In this document: one piece after another, positions 7,132 through 15,547 of the stretch | How the letters are laid out: each line of letters opens with the position of its first letter | Numbering within the stretch: position 1 is the first letter of the stretch | Assembly (NCBI RefSeq): GCF_024505145.1 | Contig: NZ_JANIAA010000022.1 | Span: 1 to 64,000 of the forward strand | DNA length: 64,000 bases | Origin: Streptomyces rugosispiralis | Lineage (GTDB): Bacteria; Actinomycetota; Actinomycetes; Streptomycetales; Streptomycetaceae | Reading direction: 5' to 3' | Program-made: the position numbers and the translations under genes | The notes under the pieces: model-generated | Databases searched by the model: none | Told to the model about the DNA's origin: nothing | What the model saw: the letters and a program-made list of their open reading frames with translations, nothing else

Positions 7132-8979
7132 TCACTCGACCGTCACCGACTTCGCCAGGTTCCTCGGCTGGTCGACCTCGTTGCCCCGCGCCGTCGCCAG
7201 CTCGCACGCGAAGACCTGCAGCGGCACGGTCGCGACCAGGGGCTGCAGCAGCGTGGGCGTGGCGGGGATCTCGATGAGGTGGTCGGCGTACGGGGCGACC
7301 GTCTCGTCGCCGCGCTCGGCGATCACGATGGTGCGGGCGCCCCGGGCCCGGATCTCCTGGATATTGGAGACGATCTTGTCGTGGAGCACCGACCGCCCAC
7401 GCGGCGACGGGACGACCACGACCACCGGCACATCCTGCTCGATCAGCGCGATCGGCCCGTGCTTGAGCTCGCCCGCCGCGAACCCCTCCGCGTGCATGTA
7501 CGCGAGTTCCTTGAGCTTGAGCGCGCCCTCCAGGGCTACGGGGAAGCCGACGTGGCGCCCGAGGAACAGCACGGTGTTCTTCTCGGCCAGGGTGCGGGCC
7601 AGCTCCCGGACCGGCTCCATGGTCTCCAGGACCTCTTCCACCTGCGTCGCGATCTCCGACAGCTCGCGGATCACGGAGAGGATCTCGTCGCCCCACTTGG
7701 TGCCGCGCACCTGGCCCAGGTAGAGAGCCACCAGGTAGCAGGCCACCAGCTGGGTGAGGAACGCCTTGGTGGAGGCGACGGCCACCTCGGGACCGGCGTG
7801 GGTGTAGAGCACCGCGTCCGACTCGCGCGGAATCGTGGAGCCGTTCGTATTGCAGATGGCCAGCACCTTCGCGCCCTGCTCACGGGCGTGCCGCAGCGCC
7901 ATCAGGGTGTCCATGGTCTCGCCGGACTGCGAGATGGCGATCACCAGCGTCCGCTGGTCCAGGATCGGGTCGCGGTAGCGGAACTCGCTGGCCAGCTCCG
8001 TCTCGCAGGGGATCCGGGTCCAGTGCTCGATGGCGTACTTGGCGATCATGCCCGCGTGGTACGCGGTGCCGCACGCCACGATCACGACCTTGCTGACCTC
8101 GCGCAGCACCGAGGCCGGGATGCGCACCTCGTCCAGGCAGAGGTTCCCGGCCAGGTCGATCCGGCCGAGCAGGGTGTCCGCGACGGCCTTCGGCTGCTCG
8201 GCGATCTCCTTGAGCATGAAGTAGTCGTAGCCGCCCTTCTCGGCGGCGGAGGCGTCCCAGTCCACGTGGTACGGCCGGACCTCGGCCGGCGCCCCGTGGA
8301 AGTCGGTGACGGTCACACCGTCCCGGCGGGCCTCCACGACCTGGTCCTGGCCCAGCTCGATGGCCTCGCGGGTGTGGGCGATGAAGGCGGCCACATCGGA
8401 GGCGAGGAACGCCTCCTCCTCGCCGACGCCGACGACCAGCGGCGAGTTGCGGCGTGCCCCGACCACCACATCGGGCGCGTCCGCGTGCACCGCGACCAGC
8501 GTGAAGGCGCCCTCCAGCCGGCGGCACACCTGCCGCATCGCCTCGGCGAGGTCGCCGCAGGACGAGAACGACTCGGCGAGCAGATGCGCCACGACCTCGG
8601 TGTCGGTCTCGGAGGCCAGCTCATGGCCGCGCTCGGCCAGCTCGGCGCGGAGCGCGGCGAAGTTCTCGATGATGCCGTTGTGGACGACGGAGACCCGGCC
8701 CGCGTTGTCCAGGTGCGGATGGGCGTTGGCGTCGGTCGGGCCACCGTGGGTGGCCCAACGGGTGTGGCCGATGCCGGTGCCCCCGGTGGGCAGCGGCCGG
8801 TCGGCCAGCTCCTTCTCCAGGTTGCCCAGCTTGCCCGCCTTCTTGGCCGCCGCCAGCCCCCCGTCGGCCAGCACGGCGACGCCCGCCGAGTCATAGCCGC
8901 GGTACTCCAGCCGCTTGAGCCCGGCGAGGACGACATCGAGGGCCGACTGCCCTCCCACATAACCAACGATTCCGCACAT
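7132..8979 (-). CDS. glmS: Glutamine-fructose-6-phosphate aminotransferase (isomerizing)
   Basis: This 615-aa enzyme makes glucosamine-6-phosphate from fructose-6-phosphate and glutamine, the entry step to UDP-GlcNAc and peptidoglycan. The ATG at 8979 places Cys immediately after Met (MCGIVGYVG), giving the N-terminal nucleophile of the class II glutaminase domain. Two SIS sugar-isomerase domains fill the C-terminal 370 residues (for example VIVACGTAYHAGMIAKYAIE and ISQSGETMDTLMALRHAREQ), ending PRNLAKSVTVE as is typical. The reading frame continues upstream, but only this start gives an active N-terminus. It is co-directional with acpS, and glmM lies about 3.3 kb away. Confidence 0.98.
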   Translation of the reverse strand: MCGIVGYVGGQSALDVVLAGLKRLEYRGYDSAGVAVLADGGLAAAKKAGKLGNLEKELADRPLPTGGTGIGHTRWATHGGPTDANAHPHLDNAGRVSVVHNGIIENFAALRAELAERGHELASETDTEVVAHLLAESFSSCGDLAEAMRQVCRRLEGAFTLVAVHADAPDVVVGARRNSPLVVGVGEEEAFLASDVAAFIAHTREAIELGQDQVVEARRDGVTVTDFHGAPAEVRPYHVDWDASAAEKGGYDYFMLKEIAEQPKAVADTLLGRIDLAGNLCLDEVRIPASVLREVSKVVIVACGTAYHAGMIAKYAIEHWTRIPCETELASEFRYRDPILDQRTLVIAISQSGETMDTLMALRHAREQGAKVLAICNTNGSTIPRESDAVLYTHAGPEVAVASTKAFLTQLVACYLVALYLGQVRGTKWGDEILSVIRELSEIATQVEEVLETMEPVRELARTLAEKNTVLFLGRHVGFPVALEGALKLKELAYMHAEGFAAGELKHGPIALIEQDVPVVVVVPSPRGRSVLHDKIVSNIQEIRARGARTIVIAERGDETVAPYADHLIEIPATPTLLQPLVATVPLQVFACELATARGNEVDQPRNLAKSVTVE

Positions 8980-9110
8980 GGACGCAGCGTACGACCCCCG
9001 GGGCGACAGGCCGACCACCGGCCACGCGCAGGCCCCTCTCATGCCATGCATAATGCGCACGAGCGGCCGGGGGGCCGCCCTTTCACTTTCACATTCCCGG
9101 GGGGGGGATC

Positions 9111-9953
9111 GTGCGTCGTATCGCCATGTCGTCCGCCGCCGTGCTGCTTCTCGCGCTCGGCACCGGCTGTTCATCGGGTTCGAACGAGGAGGCTCGCGTC
9201 ACCGAGAAGCCGGGCGGGAGGGCCGGAGCGAAAGCGTCCGCAACAAAAGGCACGGATGGCACGGATGGCAGACCCGTCGACATCGTCCGCGCCGCCGTGA
9301 AGAAGGCCCGCGCCACCAGCGCCCGGATCGACGAGACCATCGTGACCCGCGGCCGGGGTGAGGAATTCACCCTTTCCCTGGCGGGCCCGTTCGACCTGGC
9401 CGCCGGCAAGGGCGAACTGTCGGTCGACTTCCCGGGCGGCGCGGTCGATCACATGGACGAGGTCTTCAGCGGGGGCAAGGTCTATCTCACCCAGACCGTT
9501 CCCAAGGGCCACTGGGCGGTCATCGACCGCGACCAGGCCAGGGCCCACTCCCTGCTGCGAGCCCCGCTGAACGACCCCGAACACGTGCTGCGCCAGGTAT
9601 CGGCCATCCGCGACGTGTCGGACCGGGGCACGACCACGATCGACGGCCGTCCGGTGCACCTCTACGGCGGCACGCTCGACTACCGGGCGCTCACCCTCGG
9701 CCTGGTGGACGAGCGCCGTAAGCAGCTCGACACGGTCCGGAAGGCGTTGGGCGGTGGGCTGCCGGCGTCCGTGCTGGTCTGGGTGGACGAGGAGGGGCGA
9801 CCGGCCCGGGTCGAACTGACGGCCATGCTGCAGACGGCGAACGTCACCACCACCATGAACCTGACCGACTTCGGCAAGCCCGTGAAGGTGAGGGTCCCGG
9901 AGGCGTCCAGGACCACCCCGACCGACTCCGTCTCGGGCGTGCTCCCCGGGTGA
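9111..9953 (+). CDS. LppX/LprG-like lipoprotein
   Basis: This 280-aa secreted lipoprotein has a GTG start after a G-rich site. The signal peptide MRRIAMSSAAVLLLALGTGC ends in the lipobox LGTGC with the lipidated Cys at about residue 20. The mature part (for example ELSVDFPGGAVDHMDEVFSG, then GKVYLTQTVP) has the alternating pattern of LppX/LprAFG-type hydrophobic pockets that carry lipids across the envelope. The partner lipid is unknown. It is divergent from glmS and lies upstream of coaA on the same strand. The lipoprotein at 62508-63398 has a similar overall design. Confidence 0.85.
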   Translation: MRRIAMSSAAVLLLALGTGCSSGSNEEARVTEKPGGRAGAKASATKGTDGTDGRPVDIVRAAVKKARATSARIDETIVTRGRGEEFTLSLAGPFDLAAGKGELSVDFPGGAVDHMDEVFSGGKVYLTQTVPKGHWAVIDRDQARAHSLLRAPLNDPEHVLRQVSAIRDVSDRGTTTIDGRPVHLYGGTLDYRALTLGLVDERRKQLDTVRKALGGGLPASVLVWVDEEGRPARVELTAMLQTANVTTTMNLTDFGKPVKVRVPEASRTTPTDSVSGVLPG

Positions 9954-10008
9954 CATCCCCCGGCCCGGGGTGACATCCCCCGGCCCCGGGCCCGGGGTGA
10001 CCGACCCC
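9947..10008. repeat. Tandem GC-rich repeat and palindrome at the lipoprotein stop codon
   Basis: Two adjacent 20-bp units (GGGTGACATCCCCCGGCCCG and GGGTGACATCCCCCGGCCCC) cover the stop codon and the first bases after it. A perfect 14-bp palindrome CCCCGGGCCCGGGG follows at about 9984-9997. It could fold into a transcription terminator before coaA, but it has no T-run. Confidence 0.55.
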
Positions 10009-10057
10009 ACGCCTCAACACCGCTCACTCGGCGGGTCCCTGCCACGACAATGAGAGG

Positions 10058-11068
10058 GTGATCACGTCAACCGCGCGCGAGGCGCGCACCGTGCGCGGCC
10101 CGCAGCGGCGGGGCGGCGAGGCGACTCCGTATGTGGACCTGTCCCGCGCCGAGTGGAGTGCGCTGCGGGACAAGACGCCGCTGCCACTGACCGCCGACGA
10201 GGTCGAGAAGCTGCGGGGACTCGGCGATGTCATCGACCTCGACGAGGTGCGGGATGTCTATCTGCCGCTGTCCCGGCTGCTCAACCTCTATGTGGCCGCC
10301 ACCGGCAATCTGCGCGGCGCGCTCAACACCTTCCTGGGCGACACCAAGCGGGGCAACGGGGCCCAGCCCGGTACGCCGTTCGTGATCGGCGTGGCGGGGA
10401 GCGTCGCGGTCGGCAAGTCGACCACCGCGCGGCTGCTCCAGGCGCTGCTGGCCCGCTGGCCCGAGCATCCGCGGGTGGAGCTGGTCACCACGGACGGCTT
10501 TCTGTACCCCAACGACGAGCTGCGGCGCCGCGGGCTGATGTCCCGCAAGGGGTTCCCCGAGAGCTACGACCGCAGGGCGCTGACCCGCTTCGTCGCCGAT
10601 GTGAAGGCGGGCCGGGCGGAGGTGTCGGCGCCGGTCTACTCCCATCTGATCTACGACATCGTGCCGGACGAGCGGCTGACCGTGCACCGCCCCGACATCC
10701 TGATCGTCGAGGGGCTCAATGTGCTGCAGCCCGCGCTGCCGGGCAAGGACGGGCTGACCCGGGTGGGGCTCGCGGACTTCTTCGACTTCAGCGTGTACGT
10801 GGACGCCCGGACCGAGGACATCGAGCGCTGGTACCTGGGCCGCTTCAAGAAGCTGCGGGAGACGGCCTTCCAGGACCCGTCCTCGTACTTCCGCAAGTAC
10901 ACCCAGGTCTCGGAGGAGGAGGCGCTGGACTACGGGCGGATGATCTGGCGGACCATCAACAAGCCGAATCTGCAGCAGAATGTGCAGCCTACGCGGGGGC
11001 GGGCCACGTTGGTGCTGCGCAAGGGGCCGGATCACAAGGTGCAGCGGCTGTCCCTGCGCAAGCTGTGA
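10058..11068 (+). CDS. coaA: Type I pantothenate kinase
   Basis: This 336-aa enzyme phosphorylates pantothenate with ATP, the first and regulated step of coenzyme A synthesis. The P-loop GVAGSVAVGKST lies at residues 111-122, the catalytic-site stretch VELVTTDGFLYPN follows, and ILIVEGLNVLQ and FFDFSVYVDA are bacterial PanK-I signatures. The GTG start at 10058 follows GAGAGG. The DUF389 gene begins 13 nt after its stop, so the two are probably co-transcribed. Confidence 0.97.
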   Translation: MITSTAREARTVRGPQRRGGEATPYVDLSRAEWSALRDKTPLPLTADEVEKLRGLGDVIDLDEVRDVYLPLSRLLNLYVAATGNLRGALNTFLGDTKRGNGAQPGTPFVIGVAGSVAVGKSTTARLLQALLARWPEHPRVELVTTDGFLYPNDELRRRGLMSRKGFPESYDRRALTRFVADVKAGRAEVSAPVYSHLIYDIVPDERLTVHRPDILIVEGLNVLQPALPGKDGLTRVGLADFFDFSVYVDARTEDIERWYLGRFKKLRETAFQDPSSYFRKYTQVSEEEALDYGRMIWRTINKPNLQQNVQPTRGRATLVLRKGPDHKVQRLSLRKL

Positions 11069-11081
11069 GGAGCGTCGGGCC

Positions 11082-12002
11082 ATGCTGCACTTGAGGTTGA
11101 TCGTCCCCGCCGAGCGCACCGAGGACGTGGTGCGCACGATCGAGAAGACGGTCGGCACCACCCATCTGGTGGTGCTGCCGGGCGCCGCCCGCGACCCCGC
11201 GGGGGACGTCGTCATGTGCGACGTGGCACGCGAGGCCGGGGACGCCCTGCTGGGCGAGCTGCGTGAGCTGGGCCTCGACGAGGCCGGTTCGATCGCGGTG
11301 GAGAACATCGATCTGTCGCTGTCCAAGCGCGCCGACAAGGCGGAGGAGGAGGCGCCGGGCGAGGGCGCGGACGCGGTCCTGTGGGAGCACCTGGCGGACG
11401 CCACCCACGAGGAGTCCACGCTCTCGGTCACCTATCTCGCCTTCCTCGTCCTCGCGACGATGATCGCGGCCTGCGGTGTGGTGCTGGACAATGCGATCCT
11501 GATCGTCGGCGCGATGGCGGTCGGCCCCGAGTTCGGGCCGCTGGCGGGGCTGTGCACCGCGCTGGTGCGGCGTGCGCCGCGGCTGGCCGCCCGCTCGGCG
11601 ATCGCGCTGCTGGTCGGGTTCGCGGCGGCGATGGCGCTGACCACCGGCTTCAGCGTCGCGATGGACGCGGTGGGTCTCTTCGGCAAGGACATGCTGGAGC
11701 GCGCCCGGCCGAACACGGACTTCATCTGGAAGCCGGACATGTTCTCGTTCGTGGTCGCCGTGCTCGCGGGGATCGCCGGGACGCTCTCGCTGACCTCGGC
11801 GAAGTCCGGCGCGCTGGTGGGCGTGGCGATCTCGGTGACCACGGTGCCGGCGGCGGCCAACGCGGCGGTGGCGCTCGGGTACGGCGAGATCGACCAGATG
11901 TGGGGCTCGACGGAGCAGCTGCTGCTGAATCTGGTGGGGATCGTGGTGGCGGGGACGCTGACGCTGATGACGCAGAAGGTGTTGTGGGGGCGGCGGGGGT
12001 AG
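11082..12002 (+). CDS. DUF389 (TIGR00341-like) integral membrane protein
   Basis: This 306-aa protein begins MLHLRLIVPAERTEDVVRTI. A soluble N-terminal ACT-like domain (about residues 1-100) precedes a membrane domain of about five to six helices with the family signature DNAILIVGAMAVGPEFGPLA. DUF389 proteins have no firmly established function and are often called hydrophobic-domain proteins. The ATG at 11082 follows GAGGAG, 13 nt downstream of coaA. Confidence 0.9.
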   Translation: MLHLRLIVPAERTEDVVRTIEKTVGTTHLVVLPGAARDPAGDVVMCDVAREAGDALLGELRELGLDEAGSIAVENIDLSLSKRADKAEEEAPGEGADAVLWEHLADATHEESTLSVTYLAFLVLATMIAACGVVLDNAILIVGAMAVGPEFGPLAGLCTALVRRAPRLAARSAIALLVGFAAAMALTTGFSVAMDAVGLFGKDMLERARPNTDFIWKPDMFSFVVAVLAGIAGTLSLTSAKSGALVGVAISVTTVPAAANAAVALGYGEIDQMWGSTEQLLLNLVGIVVAGTLTLMTQKVLWGRRG

Positions 12003-12308
12003 CCCCCACCCCGCCCCTTCCCGCAGCGTCGATATGCGGCTCCGCCGCGTGGCGGGGCTCCGCCCCGGACCCCGCTCCTCAAGCTCCCCCGGCTACCGCT
12101 GGGAGGTGCCCCCGGAGGGGCTGGATTCTCCAGCTCCTCCGGCGCGAGAAGTCCGGTGCGGTTCGGTCGCGCCCCGAAGGGCCGCGGGGCTGTGTCGTTG
12201 TGCGGCTCCGCCACAGCTGTGTCGTTGTGCGGCTCCGCCACGTGGGCGACCAGCCACGACGCGGCCGCGGATGAACGACCGCACCTCGCGCCGCTTCCCG
12301 CGGAGCGC
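12003..12308. repeat. Intergenic palindromic repeat cluster (Streptomyces-type) between convergent genes
   Basis: This 306-bp non-coding interval separates the convergent DUF389 and glmM genes. It is packed with small palindromes (GCGGCTCCGCCGC, GGCGGGGCTCCGCCCC). It also has two tandem copies of a 25-bp unit containing GTGTCGTTGTGCGGCTCCGC (about 12188-12242), and a GACCAGCCACGACG motif. I have seen similar palindromic filler between convergent Streptomyces genes. It probably acts as a bidirectional terminator. No gene is present. Confidence 0.65.
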
Positions 12309-13667
12309 TCAGCCCAAGGCCGACTTGACCGCGTCCGCCAGGCGCCCGGCCACCGAACGGGCCTGCTCGATGTCGGCGGCCTCGACCATGACCCGCACCA
12401 GCGGCTCCGTGCCCGAGGGGCGGAGCAGCACCCGGCCGGTCTCGCCCAGCTCGCGCTCGGCCTCGGCGACGGCCGCGGCCACATCCCCGCTGGAGGAGAC
12501 CCGGGACTTGTCCACGTCGGGGACGTTGACCAGCACCTGCGGCAGCCGCTCCATGACGCCCGCGAGGTCGGCCAGGGTGCGGCCGGTCGCGGCGACGCGG
12601 GCCGCCAGCAGCAGGCCGGTGAGGGTGCCGTCACCCGTCGTGGCGTGGTCGAGGACGATGACGTGCCCGGACTGCTCGCCGCCCAGGGCGTAGCCGCGGG
12701 ACTTCATCTCCTCCAGGACGTAGCGGTCCCCGACCGCCGTCTGGACCAGCTCGACGCCCTCCCGCTTCATGGCCAGCTTGAAGCCGAGGTTGGACATCAC
12801 GGTGCCGACCACCGTGTCCCCGCGCAGCTCGCCCGCCTCGCGCATGGCCAGGGCCAGGACGGCGAGGATCTGGTCGCCGTCGACCTCGCGGCCCACGGCG
12901 TCCACCGCGAGACAGCGGTCGGCGTCCCCGTCGTGGGCGATGCCGAGGTCCGCGCGGTGCTCCACGACGGCCGCCTGGAGCCGGGCGAGGTGGGTGGAGC
13001 CGTAGCCGTCGTTGATGTTGAGCCCGTCAGGGTCGGTGCCGATCGTCACGACCTCGGCCCCGGCCCGCGCGAACGCCTCCGGGGAGACCCGGGCGGCGGC
13101 GCCGTGCGCCCCGTCGATGACGACCTTGAGGCCGTCGAGCCGGTTGGGGAGGACGCCGACCAGATGGGCCACATAGGCGTCGAAGCCCTCGTCGTAGTCC
13201 CGGACCCGGCCCACCCCGCCGCCGGTCGGCCGGTCCCACGGCTCGCCGGAGGCATGGGCGCGGTAGGTGGTCTCGATACGGTCCTCCAGCTCGTCGGCCA
13301 GCTTGTGGCCGCCGCGGGCGAAGAACTTGATGCCGTTGTCGGGCATCGGGTTGTGGCTCGCGGAGAGCATCACCCCGAGGTCCGCGTCCAGCGCCCCGGT
13401 CAGATGCGCGACGGCGGGCGTGGGCAGCACGCCGACCCGCAGTACGTCCACCCCGGCGCTGGCCAGCCCCGCCACCATGGCCGCCTCCAGGAACTCCCCG
13501 GACGCTCGCGGATCCCGCCCGACCACCGCCACCGGCCGATGGCCCTCGAAGGTTCCCGCCTCGGCGAGCACATGCGCCGCCGCTACCGACAGGCCGAGCG
13601 CCATCTCAGCCGTCAGATCGGCGTTCGCGACGCCGCGCACACCATCCGTACCGAAGAGTCGTCCCAC
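12309..13667 (-). CDS. glmM: Phosphoglucosamine mutase
   Basis: This 452-aa enzyme converts glucosamine-6-phosphate (from GlmS) to glucosamine-1-phosphate. The phosphoserine loop LSASHNPMPDNGIKFF carries the catalytic Ser104. The metal-binding loop AHDGDADRC and the C-terminal phosphate-binding LRPSGTEPLVRVMVE are present. The GTG start gives the canonical MGRLFGTDGVRGVAN and follows GGAGGACACCA. It lies downstream of rpsI behind a hairpin, so it is probably transcribed separately as well as by read-through. Confidence 0.98.
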   Translation of the reverse strand: MGRLFGTDGVRGVANADLTAEMALGLSVAAAHVLAEAGTFEGHRPVAVVGRDPRASGEFLEAAMVAGLASAGVDVLRVGVLPTPAVAHLTGALDADLGVMLSASHNPMPDNGIKFFARGGHKLADELEDRIETTYRAHASGEPWDRPTGGGVGRVRDYDEGFDAYVAHLVGVLPNRLDGLKVVIDGAHGAAARVSPEAFARAGAEVVTIGTDPDGLNINDGYGSTHLARLQAAVVEHRADLGIAHDGDADRCLAVDAVGREVDGDQILAVLALAMREAGELRGDTVVGTVMSNLGFKLAMKREGVELVQTAVGDRYVLEEMKSRGYALGGEQSGHVIVLDHATTGDGTLTGLLLAARVAATGRTLADLAGVMERLPQVLVNVPDVDKSRVSSSGDVAAAVAEAERELGETGRVLLRPSGTEPLVRVMVEAADIEQARSVAGRLADAVKSALG

Positions 13668-13740
13668 TGGTGTCCTCCGAAGTTACGAGCTGGGGGGCAG
13701 AAGCTTGCTTGTAGGTATACGCCCCCCGGTGGCGATAGCC

Positions 13741-13779
13741 GAACGCCCCGGAGGCACAGGTGGTGCCGCCGGGGCGTTC
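13741..13779 (-). terminator. Hairpin terminator after rplM-rpsI
   Basis: The 17-nt arms (GAACGCCCCGGAGGCAC and its near-complement, one mismatch) flank a 5-nt loop between the rpsI stop and the glmM start. There is no T-run, as is usual in Streptomyces. Confidence 0.75.
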
Positions 13780-13807
13780 GGGTGAAGCAGCGGTGCCGCG
13801 ATGGGCG

Positions 13808-14311
13808 TCAGCGCTTGCTGTACTGCGGCGCCTTACGGGCCTTCTTCAGACCGGCCTTCTTACGCTCGGTGGCGCGGTCGTCACGGGTCAGGAAGCCGGC
13901 CTTCTTGAGGGGGCCGCGGTTGTTGTCCACGTCCGCCTCGTTCAGCGCACGGGCGATGCCCAGGCGCAGCGCCCCGGCCTGGCCGGAGACGCCGCCGCCC
14001 GAGATGCGGGCGATGACGTCGTAGCGGTCGTCCAGCTCGAGCACCTTGAAGGGCTCGTTGACTTCCTGCTGGTGCACCTTGTTGGGGAAGTACTCCTCGA
14101 GAGTACGACCGTTGATCTTCCACTGCCCGCTGCCCGGCACGATGCGGACACGCGCCACGGCGTTCTTGCGGCGCCCGGTGCCGGCGGCAGGCTGCGGGTC
14201 ACCGAAGCGGGAAGCGAGCGACTCGGAGGTGTACTCCGACTCGACCGTCTCGACGCTCTCGGTGGTGTACTCCTCGACATCGAGGGGGGTCTCGGCGGTG
14301 GTCTCGGCCAC
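13808..14311 (-). CDS. rpsI: 30S ribosomal protein S9
   Basis: This 167-aa small-subunit protein has the conserved core GTGRRKNAVARVRI through GLKKARKAPQYSKR. The C-terminal Lys-Arg tail is the one that reaches the P-site tRNA. An acidic N-terminal extension of about 40 residues (ETTAETPLDVEEYTTE and on) makes it longer than the ~130-aa E. coli protein and is typical of actinobacteria. It follows rplM by 41 nt, the universal L13-S9 pair. Confidence 0.98.
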   Translation of the reverse strand: MAETTAETPLDVEEYTTESVETVESEYTSESLASRFGDPQPAAGTGRRKNAVARVRIVPGSGQWKINGRTLEEYFPNKVHQQEVNEPFKVLELDDRYDVIARISGGGVSGQAGALRLGIARALNEADVDNNRGPLKKAGFLTRDDRATERKKAGLKKARKAPQYSKR

Positions 14312-14352
14312 GATGCTCCTCAGATTCTCTTCGTCGTAAGGGGTGGCCGGGA

Positions 14353-14796
14353 CTACTGCGCGACCTGGGTGATCTCGAACGGAACCGGCTGCTGAGCGGC
14401 GTGCGGGTGCTGGTCGCCCGAGTACACCTTCAGCTTCGAGAGCATCTGACGGCCCAGGGTGTTCTTGGGGAGCATGCCCTTGATGGCCTTCTCGACGGCC
14501 TTCTCCGGGTTCTTCTCCAGCAGCTCGTCATAGCGGATGGAGCGCAGACCACCCGGGTAGCCGGAGTGGCGGTACGCCATCTTCTGGGTCCGCTTGTTGC
14601 CGGAGAGGTGCACCTTGTCGGCGTTGATGATGATGACGAAGTCACCAGCGTCGACATGCGGCGCGTACACCGGCTTGTGCTTGCCCCGCAGGAGGGTGGC
14701 GGCCTGGGTGGCCAGGCGGCCCAGAACCACGTCGGTGGCGTCGATGACATGCCACTGACGCTGAACGTCGCCGGGCTTGGGGCTGTACGTACGCAC
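14353..14796 (-). CDS. rplM: 50S ribosomal protein L13
   Basis: This 147-aa large-subunit assembly protein begins MRTYSPKPGDVQRQWHVIDA and contains the L13 signature KMAYRHSGYPGGLRS. The start is GTG. It is the first gene of the rplM-rpsI operon and is preceded by an unusually long divergent region. Confidence 0.98.
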   Translation of the reverse strand: MRTYSPKPGDVQRQWHVIDATDVVLGRLATQAATLLRGKHKPVYAPHVDAGDFVIIINADKVHLSGNKRTQKMAYRHSGYPGGLRSIRYDELLEKNPEKAVEKAIKGMLPKNTLGRQMLSKLKVYSGDQHPHAAQQPVPFEITQVAQ

Positions 14797-15547
14797 GGTC
14801 GTAGCCTTCGCTTCTTCAGTGAGTGGAGTCTCCCCGGGCCCGCGAGGGCCGGGAGGACAGGTCCGGACAAGGCCACCCGGACGATCACGACAGCCGTGGC
14901 CGCACCTCGGTGACGCATGCCGAGTGCTTGCCGCTGGTCATCGGCCCGGTGGACCGGCGTAACGGCCTCTCACGTGAGAACGAGCAAGCCAATACGCATA
15001 ACGAACTGGCAGAATACCGGCCCGCCCCCACCCGGGTCAAAACGCCCCCGCGCCACCGCGAACCCGGCCACGCGCCGCATTGAGGCCCGGGACCCCGGCC
15101 CGGTCCGGACGCCCCGACGGACGCCCCGACGGGCCCCGGCCGGGCCCGGACGCCCCCCACGGGTCCCGGCCACCGACCGAAGATGCCTGCCCACGGGGCA
15201 CCGAGGGCCTCCCCCGCGCCGACGGCGGCATCAGGGCTTCCCGCCCTCGTACGCGAGGGCCGGGGGGCGGGAAGCCCACGTTGACCAAAACGCCCTCACG
15301 CCGGTCAAAACGCCCCCGCGCCACTCCGCGAACCTGCCCGCGGCCCGCCGTTCGGGGCCGGGGGCCCGGCCGGGCCCGGACGCCTCCCACGGGCCCCGGC
15401 CCGGTCCGGACGCCTCCCACGGGCCCCGGCTGCCGCCGGGAGGGCTTCGTCGGGGGGTGGGCGCGGACCGGGCCGGGCCGGGGGTGGGGTGGAAGAGGGG
15501 CCGCCGGTGGGGCCACCTTGTCACCCGGCCGGTCTAAGATGCGCGCC
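14797..15547. other. 750-bp non-coding divergent region with a duplicated GC-rich block
   Basis: I see no credible gene here. A block at 15033-15172 and a diverged copy at 15302-15430 share GTCAAAACGCCCCCGCGCCA at the left and one or two 30-bp units with CGGGCCCGGACGCC and CACGGGCCCCGG at the right. Between them an inverted repeat with 13-bp arms (GGGCTTCCCGCCC, 15234-15246 and 15265-15277) encloses a smaller hairpin. A 12-bp palindrome TCTCACGTGAGA lies at 14968-14979. The less GC-rich patch at 14980-15025 is where I would place the rplM promoter, but no convincing hexamer pair is visible. Confidence 0.6.

Noticed and set aside
6496..9300. A 934-residue plus-strand open frame over acpS and glmS
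   Set aside because: It spans repeat copy 3 and two recognised minus-strand genes, and the translation has no domain.
15033..15430. A CRISPR-like or coding repeat region before rplM
   Set aside because: Only two to four 30-bp units occur, with no spacers, and all frames give low-complexity Pro/Arg/Gly peptides.
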